From NCBI GenBank assembly GCA_963082975.1, contig OY720345.1, positions 32,434,611 through 32,498,610 of the forward strand: 64,000 nt of DNA. Direction: 5' to 3'. The position numbers and the translations under genes are program-made. The DNA is from Labia minor (lineage: Eukaryota; Arthropoda; Insecta; Dermaptera; Spongiphoridae). The notes below the pieces were generated by a model. It ran no database searches and was not told the origin of the DNA. It saw only the letters and a program-made list of their open reading frames with translations. Every line of letters begins with the position of its first letter. Positions within the stretch are counted from its first letter, which is position 1. Positions 11,111 to 24,050 of this stretch are shown piece by piece.

Positions 11111-13678
11111 ATGAAGAAGAAACCATACATTTTAAATTATTTGGATTTTATTTTTTAGTTTTGTTATTACTTTTATTGTTTATTTGGTCATATTATGTTA
11201 AAAGGGTTTTATTTCAAATTTTTTCCCTTTGAAATTAGGATAAAGACTTCAATTAGTTAATAAATATAAATTTTGTACAATTCGATAAAGCTTTGTGAAA
11301 ATTGTGCGTATAATGTATAAATTTATATGAATAAAGAATATTTTTAACTAAAAAATTTGGAATTTATCACTTAGTTGAATTTAAGTTTGTTTGGAAGAAT
11401 TACTACACTTATATTTGGAATCTTTTTTATAAAATAAAAAAAAATTAAATTCAAATAGTTTTATTAAATCTTTAAAAATTGTGAAATGAGTTTAATTAAC
11501 TATTCAATGATTATTATTATTTTTTTTTTTTGGATTTTAAAAATAAGAAATTTTTAAATTATAACTATACTATATATAATTTTCAGTATAATATCATCTT
11601 TCCAGTGAATTTTAAAGATTTCTCTCTCTATATATATATACCACAAATTATGAATGAATGTTGTAGATCTTATATCCCTGAATCTAATAATAACATTATC
11701 TAATAATATTTTTTTAGATGAAGATATAATTTTATAATTTATTACTTAATATAGATATGTATATATAAGAGTGGGAATTAAGATAAAACTTTTAATGTAT
11801 ATAGGTATAGGTATTCTCAAATTGATTAGATTTAAATTAAGATGAATTAGAATTGGCATTACCTTTTTGTTTTTAATAAAGAAAAATAAACAATTAAATC
11901 CTTCAATTTTTACATAACAACTATGACAGATTTTAATGAATGTCGCTCATTCATATTATAATAAATGCCAAATATTTTTATTTTTTGAAAAAACCCAACA
12001 ATATCGATAAGAATTAGAGATTTATCATCTTGTTAAGTTGGCCACAATAATTATACATAAATCAGAAGTTTTTTTATTATCAACAAATAAAATTATAAGA
12101 ACAAAATAAAAATAACTGATTTTTCAAATATTTGATTTAATATTCTTAAATAAATAAATATTTCAAAATTACAATAGATAATCAAAATCAAACATCTTAT
12201 TTATAAGAAAAATATTTATTATATAACTTAAATATAACTAACGGGGGGGGGGGGGGAGGGAGAGAGAGAATAAAACAACATTTCATATATTTTTCATTGA
12301 CATTTAATTATATTTTAGAATATATTATGTGAAAGCATGATTTCTGAATAGTAATTATTTATTTTTCGATTGAAATTAATAGAGTTAACTTATTTAAACT
12401 TTCCAATAAAATGATTAAAAATTATTTATATGAAAAGATACAAGGTGATTTTTTCCTTTTAGTTTTTACATTCGAACGGATGACAAACACCGGGAAAACT
12501 TTCTCTTCCCTTTTGAAAAAATAAACGTTATATGTAGTAATTGATAATATATTATTTAAATATATTATTATATTTTTAAAGTATCATTTTTATATATTAG
12601 CAGAATATTATTTTAAAGAAAAAAAAACAATTAATTTATCTTATTTATTTTATTATTATAGTAAAAATTATAATGCTATATTAATGAAATTTGTAATTTA
12701 TATATATATAAATAATTTATAAATTTAATATATACCTAAATTGTGCTCTTTTACTTAATATTAAAAATCTCCATTAATTTAGTGTGAGGTTTGTTTCATA
12801 CACAGAATTTGCTTAATTTATTATATCTTGTAAAATGAATATATAAATATATATACAAGATATATATATATACTTAAATATAATAAAATACCTTATTCAG
12901 TGAATTAATACGAAAGTTGTAATTTATATTTTTCATCAAACAAATAGTTATGGCCATAATAAATATTATTTTTTTCAAGATATTCCCTATCAAGTTCAAA
13001 AAACTTTTCAAGCATTTGAACTAAATTGTAAAGCACCTCTTACCATTCCGATCGAGTTACCTCCAAAACATGCTTTTTGAATGCATCAACTGTCGGCGTA
13101 TAGCATCTTAAAGCGATGTAAAAATCTAGTATCACGAATTAGATCGTTTTATGATTCATTGTGTAAAGGTCATTCAAAATCGGTTGTTTAGCCAAAAATC
13201 ATGGATCTTGAGTATAAACTGATAAATAGAGAACTGATCAAAAGATCAAACATACCGTGAGATTGAAGCATTTTTGGATAACATACATGATTAAGATCAG
13301 TTTTGATATTTTGCTAATTTAAAAGAGTTTTTAAAAAATATGATGAAGAAAATCAATGACAATACAAGTAATATCAAATTTTAAAAAATACTCAATGTGT
13401 ATAAATTAATGGGAATTTATATATTATTTACCCCCTTAGGAGGTACAGATTAAATCAATTAGTCCTAATAAAATAATAATTGAAAATATATATTTCCACC
13501 TGCAAACCAGATAATTTAAAACCGATCAATTGGAAAGTATTTTACAATGCCAATGATTTTTACTTTTTCGACAATTTATTTAAATGACAAGATTTTTATT
13601 AAATACGTATATACGTATTAATATTTATTAATTATAAACAATGAATTTTGAAGTTAGATAGATATATTGTTAGGCTAG
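11111..13678. other. AT-rich intergenic DNA with a poly-G tract
   Basis: No gene recognised. A run of 14 G (12243-12256) followed by a GA-rich tract to about 12270 stands out. A GC-richer piece at 12950-13330 may be an old transposon relic but has no readable domain. Multiple TA microsatellites (about 11627-11640, 12841-12872). Confidence 0.5.
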
Positions 13679-14446
13679 GGTTATTCCAGTGGCGTACCTA
13701 GAACTTTTGCCGCCCGGGGCGATCTCCAGTTTGCCGCCCTTTTTATTATAAGTCAATCAAATAGTGGTATTTATAAATTAATGCACATAAATAAATTATT
13801 AAGTTATTTAATCAATATTAATTAATACACAGAGTAAATTTTTTTACACATATTTGTATGCACTCGTAAACATATTTATATAATATTTACTCTTCTAGCT
13901 TTCATACTAGAAAAATCGTGTATGATGCTCTCAAAATTTATATTTATATTTTTTCCGCCGACCCTGCTTTTCAAAAGAAAAATCGATGATTTAAAAAAAT
14001 ATTGGTATATCACTTCAAAGTAATCATATAAATTTTTCAAAAGAAATGACATTTATAAACTGATATCAAAAAATTTTAGTTAGGAAAAATTGCTGAACAA
14101 AATCTTAAAGATGCATTTACGAATACAACGAATTTTAATGAATACAATAAAATAAAATTATTATCCTGTTCTTGAAATTAGAATTCAAAATTTACACTAA
14201 AATGCATTTATATACACCGAGGAATAATATTCGAAATCATATAGTTGATAATAATTTATATAAATCTCAAATAGTAAACTTATAATAATCATAATAATCA
14301 TTTATTATTCAAGAAAGAAAAAAAATAAATATGAAATGAATAAGTTGCTTTTTACAACTAAATATAAAAAATGCCGCCCCAAGATAAGTGCCGCCCGGTG
14401 CGGACCGCACCCACCGCACCCCCCTAGGTACGCCACTGGGTTATTC
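13679..14446. mobile_element. hAT-type MITE with perfect 8-bp target duplication
   Basis: Element 13687-14438 (752 bp). The inverted ends both begin CAGTGGCGTACCTAG and continue into GCCGCCC-rich subterminal sequence. Flanks are identical GGTTATTC copies (13679-13686 and 14439-14446). The interior is AT-rich with no open frame of note. The identical duplication shows the insertion boundaries exactly. Confidence 0.88.
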
Positions 14447-15413
14447 TATTTTCTAGAAAATCAGTTTCATTTACATTAACATTATTATATCTATATATTT
14501 TATATGTTATTTTATTATTAATCTTTATAGGCCATTAAAATTAAATTCAAAATGATTCATGTCCTTAAATGATTTAGAAAAATACTCGCACATAGATGGG
14601 ATACTACAATAACTACTACAATAACTACCACAATAATCAAATAAACACAAATTTTTAAATAGCGGAAGAATGACAAATGAATATAAATTTATTATTCTTA
14701 AAGAATTCTATAATATAGATGTATATATATATATATATATATATTTATATGTACTATAAATATACATCAAAAGAAAAAAATTTTGAGAGAGAATTTTTTT
14801 ATTAGTAAACCATTGTTATTTCCTTATTGTTTTGATTGTAGATAACTATATTTCGTAATCAAAAGGATTTCTCTATTAATTTTTAAGTAATCATTAAAGA
14901 AAATGATGCAACCAAATAGATACTTAAATATTCCTAATTAATCCCAATTTATACTAGATCGATAAAATGTATTTCATTCGATTAGATATATAATTAACCA
15001 GATATATGCAAATTTCTTTTATTAACAGTTTAATAAAGTTTAATATTGTATTTAAAAAAAAATATAAATAATTTAAATTATTCAGGATAAATTTATTTTT
15101 TATGTTATAATTTTTTGAGGATAATCTTTTCAAATATAATAGTATAATTAATAATTTATTCACCAGAACGCTAATTTAAAATTAATATTTTTTTTCAATC
15201 CTGAAATTTAAATTACACTATTCGCTCACACTATTATGGAAAATTATTTATTCAGTGATATTGTTCTATTCAATATCATTTTTTTAATTTATTAAATAAT
15301 TTTTATTTATATTAATATCAGATTATATGTAATTATCTATTCAATTTTTTTATTTAATTTAAATTGCATACTTTTGTGTCTTAAATGAATCATATTTTAT
15401 TAAATTATTTGAA

Positions 15414-15444
<31 letters not shown>

Positions 15445-16334
15445 TAATGTTTGCTTTAATGTATTTTATATCAGGTTATAAAAACTATTAATACTAGAGT
15501 TATTTAATAATATTTATAAAAAAAATTAGTAAAATATTTTATGTTATTACTTGTTAGTTTAAAAAATCGTTTTTTTTTTTATTTTTAAATTCCATAATTA
15601 ACAAAAAAATTTAGATTCATATAATAATAATAATAATAATACTTTCTTTTATTTTTTATATTATATAATGGTGAAAATTCACCTTGAATTAATTTTTCTC
15701 TTTATTGCTTTAATTAATACAACAGCAAATCATTTGACTATGTTCCCAAAGCAAAAGTGAATGAATGATTGAGAAAATGATAAGACGATTGCGTGTAGAT
15801 TACATTTTAGTAGGAACGCTCTCAGTTCACAGACTGTCAAAAGGTAAATGAAGAAATAACTAAAGTAGGCTCCCTGTGTAAGAATATTAAACTTGTATGT
15901 TCATAGGAACTATATTACAATTGTATATATATATATGATTATATTTGATATCTGTAAAGAATATATGTTAACTTCAATTAAATGGATGATTATTTTATTG
16001 AAATTTAATTTATTTAAAATGACAAAAAGATAACGATAATTTTCCTATTTTAAAAAAATAATAAAATTAATTTAGATACAATGCCTTAATAATATCGTAT
16101 ATTTAAATACTTACTGAAAATTTATTAAACTTTTTGAAAGTAAATATATAATTTTTTATTTAATAATAGATTTTATATAATATAAGTACTAGTTGTACGA
16201 ACCAGTTTAACGGTTTAATATTATTATGAAAAATTAGTAAAAGTTAAGTTTAACGTTGATAATTATTTAAAGATAATTCTTAAAAGAATTTCAAAAAGTT
16301 AATTTTACTATTTTCAAAAGTTGATTTTTTCGTG
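14447..16334. other. AT-rich intergenic DNA, small exon-like hints only
   Basis: Mostly low complexity, with a TTA run (about 15418-15445) and TA runs. A 30-codon open frame (15668-15760, plus) starts with a hydrophobic, signal-peptide-like stretch. A GC-richer patch (15775-15845) ends in AAAAG followed by GTAAAT, which could be a splice donor. Neither is supported enough to call a gene. Confidence 0.35.
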
Positions 16335-16410
16335 CGCTTCCGTTATAACCAACCACTGTCAATCTCCTGTGATCCGCCAGTCTTAGACCACGGCGCCGAA
16401 CTAAAATTTG
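16335..16410 (-). repeat. Degenerate tRNA-like SINE relic
   Basis: Minus-strand GCCGTGGTCTAAGACTGG resembles a pol III A box context and GGTTGGTTATAAC sits where a B box would be, but is degenerate. GC content is higher than the surroundings. A tRNA-derived SINE head is the best reading; confidence is low. Confidence 0.28.
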
Positions 16411-16550
16411 CCGAATTTTGTACACGACATGGCCGCAATATAGACCTAATCCTTAGTTAGTTACTCAGAGCACCCAATTATATATTCCAAATTTCATTGT
16501 AATCTGTTTTGTGATTTTTGAGTTTTTTTGATGAGCTTTATAGATATATT

Positions 16551-17067
16551 CGATGGCAGGTCAATAAGCCCGTGACTTTTTAAATGAAACACAAGTTTTG
16601 GATAAAAAATTATTTTATTTTTCATTGTAGTCTCCTTTAAGCTTTATACACTTCGTCCAACATTTCTTCAATTTTTTTATCCCTTAAAAAAAATAATATT
16701 TGTCGAGGACATCAAAATAGATTTGTTTGTGAGATGATTTCTTCGTTGGAATCAAGTTTCTTTCCTACCAGCCATTTCTTCAGCTTTGGAAACAAGATAT
16801 AGTCACTCGGGTCTAGATCCGAAGAATAGGGCGGATGAGGAAACAATTGGTAGCCCAATTCATGGAAATTGTTGTTGTTTTGTTCCATTTTCTTCTCAAA
16901 TCACGAGATAGTCTGCTATTAATGGATGTCAAACAAAAACTAAAAGACCCAGCTGGTTCAAATTTCGACAGGGTTCAGCTGATAGTTACCCTCTAACAGG
17001 AGCAATGTTGTCATTTCATTTAAGAGACGGGAAATTCAAAAGTCACGGACTTATTAACCTGCTCTCG
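16551..17067 (-). mobile_element. Mariner-family DNA transposon, internally deleted
   Basis: The ends are inverted: left CAGGTCAATAAGCCCGTGAC (from 16557), right, read inward, CAGGTTAATAAGTCCGTGAC. The minus strand retains the 3' third of a mariner transposase: LGYQLFPHPPYSSDLDPSDY (about 16850-16790), the block holding the last catalytic aspartate of the DDD triad, then LFPKLKKWLVGKKLDSNEE and a tail like KKIEEMLDEVYKA. The N-terminal DNA-binding part and first two catalytic residues are gone. TA follows the right end. Dead copy. Confidence 0.78.
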
Positions 17068-18691
17068 TAGATAAATATATTGCTTTAACCTAATTTGAGA
17101 TTTAATTACTTATTTAATATTAATTACTTAAATTATTATAAAAAAATATGTTATTTTTTAAAATTTCCTTTGTGCTTTTAAAAATATTTTTATTTATTTA
17201 TTATTATGTATTATTTCTTTTAATTATTATAAATTTTAGTAATTTTAAATGGAAGAGCAATTGTAGGCTTTGAAAACAACGATTAATTTTATCGAAACTA
17301 TCAAGTCATGATTTTTATTTTTATCTCTCTTGTAATCATAACAAACAGAAATTGTTAATATTTTTACATGCGATTTACAAGATAAAATTCTTAAAAAACA
17401 CTTTAATATGTCATTTAATTTCGAAACTAAGATTTAAATTTTAATTAAGAAATCAAATAAATTAGAAAAGGTTATTTATAGAAAAACTTTCAATAAGAAA
17501 CGAACATCTATAATGTGTTAGTAGAGAATAGGAGGAACTGGATGAAATAGTTCAGATAGATTGATGGAGGAATGTGGTTGTTGCACCCAAACAGTATCGA
17601 ATTCAGAAGCAAAATAAATAAAATTATTTTAAAATTTATTTAATTATTTTATGAAGAAATACACCAGTTCAAATTGAATGAAATAGTGTATAATTGGAGA
17701 TCAATAAAATAGAAAAGAATGAATTACTTTAAAATTTGGAATACTAATTAAATTTTGGTTTAATGTGTTTCTAATAATTTAAGTAAATGATTAATTTTGG
17801 TTATTTAATATTAAAAAGTATCATCTGTTCTTTAATTTAATTAATTTATGATTAATTTCAAAATTTCAAAAAGAAAATAGTGTTTTCGAAAGATATATTT
17901 GGGTAAAAAAATGTATTACGTCAAATATGAATAAATAATCTTAGATCAAATGGTAATGTGATAAGCTTTAGATCCCAAATCCCAACTCTTAATGGCCTTA
18001 AAAATAGGGTCATAAGATGCTAAAGAAGAAAAATATATAAGTATTAAAATATATTTTAACTCTTGATTATATTGAATAACAGATAAAAAGCGATTGATTT
18101 TATAAATAATTAATAGAAAAAAAAATTGATAAAAAACATAATTAATGAATTTAGGTTTTGTCTAAATATGGCTTGCAATCAATTTTCTTGATCAATGAAA
18201 ATCTCCACCTCTTTTGAAATAATTCCTTCCTTGACCATGAAGAATAACTGGTTGAGCAAGAAGATGAACAATTTGATAGGAGATGGCATCATCGGTACTT
18301 CTAAGAAATTAATGTCTTTGTAAATGAAAAAGAAAAAAATTTATCAAAATGATGCTATCGAGGAAAAACCAAAAAGATGATGCACGTTTTTTCCTCCCGT
18401 TATAGAGAGAGGAGAAGTTATATATATATATATAAATAAGAAGAGAATATTAGAATAATATTATGAGTGATGGGAATCCAATGAATCTATTTTTATTAAA
18501 GTTACAAACCAATATTTTAACGATGACTTAATCCGGATATTATAGAAATATTCATATTTGAAATTATCACGAATATTAAAATTTATTATAAAATTAAAAG
18601 TAAAAAATAAGATTATATTACAATGATATTAATTTAATATTCATTTTTTTAAAATAATAATTATATTTCTTGTTTTTTTTTATAATAATTT

Positions 18692-18729
<38 letters not shown>

Positions 18730-18853
18730 AAAGAAAGGAATTTCGGGGTTAACTTCTTTATTATTTATTCAACCTCTTTTAAACAATGACAATGAATACA
18801 AAATAATATTTATTTGATCAATTCTCAAAATTATTAAAATGCATATAATTTTT
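17068..18853. other. AT-rich intergenic DNA, nothing recognised
   Basis: Only AT-rich sequence with short frames and TA microsatellites (about 18420-18434 and 18696-18726). Small mixed-composition patches at 17930-18010 and 18170-18420 show no conserved motif. Confidence 0.5.
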
Positions 18854-18992
18854 ACTTTCCCGCATACTTCGTATAAGGGAAGTATTGGAATCGTCAAAAA
18901 TTTCGACTTCGAGATTTCGATAGATCTTGACGTTTTAGACCTCCCTGAGTCGGAAAATACCATTTTTCGAATTATGTCTGTGTGTGTGTATG

Positions 18993-19023
<31 letters not shown>

Positions 19024-20010
19024 TGTCTGTAAGCAAATTTACTCAAAAACTAATCCAGCTAGGACTTCGAAATTTGGTACACCGATATTATTCACAGTTT
19101 GTAGATTTCTATCAAAATTTCGTCAAAATCGGTTAACCGGAAGTGGTACTTTACCTACACTGGTTGCGTTTACCTTTCAAGTAAAATACCAGTTTGCTTC
19201 GAGATATTTGCTTCATATTTTGTATATAGATTTAAAAATATGAAAAAAATTGAGATACCAAATTTCATCATGATCTGACTACCGGAAGTGACATTTTACC
19301 CAAGTAGCGTTTCTTTTTTACCGACCGACGATAGTAAGGGAGGTATTGTTTTCACACCAAATTTCACCTATGGATATTTTTAGGTACATATCTCCACGAA
19401 TCATGCATTTTCTTAACAGAAAAAAGTATTTTTAGCATGATGTCTGTCAGTCCGTCCGTATAGATGTGTACAGCCTGAACGGCTCAACGGATTTTGATGA
19501 AATTTGGTATATTTACTTAATACATCAGTGGGAGGAATTGATCAACTTTTGGTGCAAATCCGGAAACCGGAAGTGCTATTATTGCCGATCGAAGAGAGGA
19601 AGTGAAGGGTTATTTTCATATCAAATTTCACGTGAGGACATATCTCCACGTGTTATGCACTTTGTATTGGTTTTATCCTCGAGAAAAATCATCTTCATTA
19701 GTTTTTTCTTAATTTAAAATTATATGACGTCACCCAGCACTTCATGACGCCACAGCCAGCCCTTATATATTATAAATAAAATAAAATTAAAAATATTTAT
19801 ATTATATCCATATCTGTTTTTTTTACATTTAAAATATCAGTTAACCGGAAGTAGCACTTTATTCTATATATATATATATATATATAAATGTTACCAAATA
19901 TCAAATTTGACACCAATAAACTAATACGAACTGGCTCTTTATAAATACCAAGTTTACACATTCTAAATATTCATTCACAACTCTTTATACCTATTTATAT
20001 GCGGGAAAGT
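18854..20010. mobile_element. Inverted-repeat element B, carrying element A inside
   Basis: Left end ACTTTCCCGCATA (18854) is mirrored by TATGCGGGAAAGT ending at 20010. The left part has mixed base composition, including CCTCCCTGAGTCGG (about 18940) and a GTAT tandem run (about 18990-19020), then CTCAAAAACTAATCC and AAATTTGGTACACC. The long open frame here (18839-19243) is repeat-derived, not a gene. Element A copy 3 begins at 19320 within it, so A apparently inserted into B. B and A share a layout (tandem run, AAATTTGGTA, CCGGAAGTG), hinting at a related origin. Confidence 0.55.
19320..19829. repeat. Inverted-repeat element A, copy 3 (right end missing)
   Basis: Starts with the same ACCGACCGACG end and follows copy 1 through the shortened CCGT run, the AAATTTGGTATA segment and the diverged internal second half (from about 19583). 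It fades out after the start of the 3' module near 19829; the terminal CGTCGGTCGGT is not present. It lies inside element B. Confidence 0.7.
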
Positions 20011-21124
20011 CTAGGGGAGGACACTCCCGCTTATTATTTTAATATTTTAAAATTTTATGATTTAAATTAAATTAATTTCTTTTAAATATAAATTTAATAA
20101 CCAGAGTCCTTTTAAAAGTTTATATAATTAATAATTATTACTATAATAATTTAATAATATTTATACATATAGGTACAATTTACATCATTTAAATAGTAAA
20201 TGAATGACATCCCTAATTAATTTTCTTCATTAAAAATCATTTTTGTATCTTAAAATGTTTTATTACTGAAGGGGAGGAGGAACTAAAGCTCAAAAAATCA
20301 AAACTAGAAGAATTCCTTTTTAATCTCTGCTATATATATTATAGTATATTCACGAACACACTCCATCCTAAAACAATATTTTCCAGTGTTGAAATATTTT
20401 ATGCATTTGAAATAAGTATATGATATTGTTTTCATTAATCCTTTCGTAATTTTATGATTTTGACTCATTCTTATGCATATAATGTATATATAAACTTAAT
20501 GACATTCTTTTATATAAATCTTTCATCGTATTTTCTTTTTATTAGGCTTTTAATTGAAATTTCTCCAATAAATTTCTTATCAATCCTATAAAAAAATCTA
20601 TTTGCAGATAAACTTGGAATTTTCATTTAATGTCACAATTATTAACTGTTCTGCTCGTCACTTTCTCTGGGTCTTTTCATTCATACACCATCAGGAAGAT
20701 CGTCAGAAGGAACTCTAGCGGGTTTTTCTAGAACTTGACCTGTTAGATAACCCAAATATCTATGTATGGAATAATTTTTCTTTTATATAGAAATTTATTT
20801 GGCATACTACACAAATAATATATTATATAGCACGAACTTTAATTATTTAAGGAAATTTAGTAATAATAATATTAATAAAATACTCATTAATTAATCCATA
20901 TATCTAAGATTTTTTTTTATTTTAAAATTCATCTCTAATGCTGAATATTAATAAACATATAAATTATTATTGAATTAAAATCTGATGGTTAAAATATTTA
21001 AACCAGTTGAATTCTTAAAAATACAAATATTTATTAAAATTAAAAAAAAACAATCAAATTAGATCCTACTAAGAGTTATTTCAGATTAAAGTTTAAAGTT
21101 TATTGATATTTCCCTTTTTTTTTG
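20011..21124. other. AT-rich intergenic DNA, nothing recognised
   Basis: No coding exon, RNA gene or named repeat recognised. A mixed-composition piece near 20640-20760 has no readable domain. Confidence 0.45.
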
Positions 21125-21125
21125 T

Positions 21126-21272
21126 AAGGGGAAATCCTCATGGCCACCTGGCATATATTGAGAGGTAGTGCCGGACTTGTACCAGCTAAAACCCCTTTCT
21201 TTACCAGTCTCCAAGTCCCCCCCCCCCCGGAACCGCCATAGACATTACTTCGGGGAGGGGGATATTTCCCCT
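21126..21272. repeat. Short inverted-repeat, MITE-like segment
   Basis: AAGGGGAAATCC (21126-21137) is mirrored by GGATATTTCCCCT (21260-21272) with one extra base. The 120-bp interior is GC-rich for this window and holds a run of 12 C (21217-21228). It may be a small TIR element; no target duplication was confirmed. Confidence 0.35.
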
Positions 21273-23569
21273 AAAAATTTTATTTGTTATTTCCATTTTT
21301 TTTATATAATAATAAATTATTGTTATTTTTATTCCACAAAAAAACAATTCTAAATTCAATGTAATTGAGGTGTATTGGTGAAGAAAATACATTATTTATT
21401 ATGACAAACAATTCAAGAATGGTTAAGAATTAAGGGAAGAAATGACTTAAAATTTAATGGAGGAATGGATAATACTAATATAAAATCTTTGGATGAAAAA
21501 ATTGTTAATATAATTATATTATATTAAAAATAAATAATATTTGAATTAATTTTATATAGCTCTATCATGAGTATCTTATTAAATGATGTGTATTGAAGAA
21601 ATACGAAGGGAAAGTGAACATTTGTTAATAGTTCCGTAATAATTGATTTAGTTAACACCGGTGATTTGAATAAATGGATAAATGCTCGATTGTAAGTATT
21701 TTAGCAATAACACTTTCTCCGATAATTTTTGTTTTTGTTTTTTTCTTTTTTTTCCAATTATCAATTTATCAATATAATTAATTTAAAAAGGGGTGGAGAG
21801 AAGAGAAGGGGGGGAGTCAATAAAAAAAGAATCTTGATAATTTGGTGATGTTGTAATTCAAAATATTTCACGATATTTTGTCATTTGATCCGGAAAAAAA
21901 AATTCCCAAAAGTGAAACTTGGAAAAGATTTCACTCCTAGAAGCTACACTAACTGAATGTTATTTAATTTAATCCTTTAACGTGATCTCCAAATGCTAAT
22001 CAACTCCGATCAATTAACCCAGCAGCAATAACATTGAACTTATCTTAATTATACCCAGAGATATTAAAACAATCTCATTAACCAAAAAAAAAATAGTCGT
22101 TTTCTTTTTAATAGGAAAAGTATAAAATTTTCAAATTGTATTTTAAACATCCACTTTCATTAGTTTTAAAATAAATTTAAATAGAAATTATTTCCTTTTT
22201 ACAGATTATCTATAAATAAGATTAATAATAATTAATTAATTGTTCATGTTTATCGATAGTTTGTTTATTAATAAAATTTTATTAATTTGGAATTTGAAAG
22301 TAAAATCAACAAAAAAATTACGTCAGTATTTACGAGAACTTATTACTAATTCAGCATGTTTTCAATATGGGTAATGTGGAATGATAAAAAAAATATAAAA
22401 ACTTCGCAATAAGAATAAAAATGTATAATTAAGTTTATGAAAATTAATTTTACAGTTAATTTGATATTATAAAATTAGATTATAATTAAATTTTCCTATA
22501 CTTAAAAGTAAAAAAAATGTATTTTATTTTAAATTATACTCGTGTTGAGTTGTTTTCATATTGAAGTTTCATTGATGAACGAAATGTTAAGTCACGGTTT
22601 TTCTCAATTCGGAAATCCGTTGATTTGTTTGATTTTCTCGTAAATTAAAAATAAAAATCAAAAATATTCCTTTTTTTATATAGACCCGATAATTTTATAA
22701 AACTATTTTAATAATATAATAATTATTTACAACTTTTACATTTATATATTTATTAATACATGTAAGATTTCCTGTAAATTACCCAAAGAAATTAATCATA
22801 TATATGAATAGTAGATTTATGTATATATGTTATATATTTAGATAATTATTTTTATTGACTACATGCCGTTTTCTTAACAAATCCAAATCCTAAAGATTAG
22901 ATACAATAGAATATATTTAATTTAAATATAAATATTTTAAACTTAATCTATGAGTATCTTAAATCTCATTTTTTGATTTTATAAATTTATTTATAATTAT
23001 TTAATTATTTATTTATAATTATTTAATTATTTATTTATAATTAAAAATGTTGTTATTATTATGTTACTATTATAATTTCTTTAAATTAAACAAATATATA
23101 AAATTAAAAAGATATTGTTAATTATATGAATGTAAAATTAAAAAATTTAAAAAAAAATTAAGAGAAATTGTCATTAAAAAAAATATCTACCTTGAAAAAT
23201 TTTGTTTATTATTCCAAAAAAAAATATTGAATAAAAATTAAAACAACAAATAGATAAAAATTGACTGATTTTTTTTTATTTAATTTGAAAAAAATTTTAA
23301 GAATATACCTAAATGACTATTAATATTTAATAATTAAATCACAACAATGGGAACAATTAAATTTAAAAATATTCAAATAATTAGGAATAAATGAAAAGAG
23401 ATAATAATTAGTGATAAATATAGGAAATATTCATATATATATATATATATATATATACCTATGATTAATTGAATGGTTGTTCATCTTCATCTTATATTTG
23501 ACAAAATTAAATTTAATTAAAATTATTTCACTGAATAAATAATGTAATTTAAAAAATATAACTTACTGT
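21273..23569. other. AT-rich intergenic DNA, nothing recognised
   Basis: Low-complexity AT sequence throughout, with a TTTATTTATAATTAAT-type short tandem near 22984-23042 and a TA run near 23434-23457. No gene or transposon recognised. Confidence 0.5.
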
Positions 23570-24050
23570 AAAAAGCACTTCTGTCGTACTTTATTCATAC
23601 TGAAGTTGAAAGGACGGCAAAATACGTCCAATACTTCTGATTAATCAAGTTCCCGCTCAAGAAAATCTCTTAAGTATGAATGCAATATCGGAAATATAAA
23701 TACATAAATGGTTTTAATTCGAGCGACCCGGCTCGTTAGCGAACAAACGATGAACTGATTGAGTCCTAAGACAACATAACAAAACATAGACACTTACACT
23801 TCTCCTCCCTACTATTTATTTAAAACTTTCACTGAACGAAGCAAAGGCTGAAGGACCGACCAATCCTACAATCACTCTCACCTGAAGAGCACGAGACCTG
23901 AAGCACGAGGAACTTCACCCGGAATGGATCGATGGACATCCGAACGAGATCATATGACCTTGCTCAAGAGGCACCCACTTCCTCCGGGACTTCCTAAACT
24001 TTTACTTGCCGGATGATCATTCCAAAGGGAAAAAAACTACGATAATAGTA
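23570..24050. other. GC-richer block, possible non-coding exon or solo LTR fossil
   Basis: About 480 bp with clearly higher G+C than its neighbours. Read on the minus strand it ends in TTTTTACA followed by GTAAGT, a strong splice-donor match, which would fit a non-coding first exon of a minus-strand transcript. The length, composition and an AATAAA near the minus-strand 3' end would equally fit a solo long terminal repeat, but no matching partner, clear TG...CA ends or target duplication was established. No protein-coding frame is convincing. Confidence 0.3.

Noticed and set aside
12950-13330. GC-richer patch that could be a transposase remnant
   Set aside because: Minus-strand frames contain fragments such as CFGGNSIGMVRGALQ but no block that I can assign to a known transposase family.
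18839-19243. 134-codon open frame with a YVCM repeat
   Set aside because: It spans the GTAT tandem run and the non-coding body of element B, so it is a repeat artefact.
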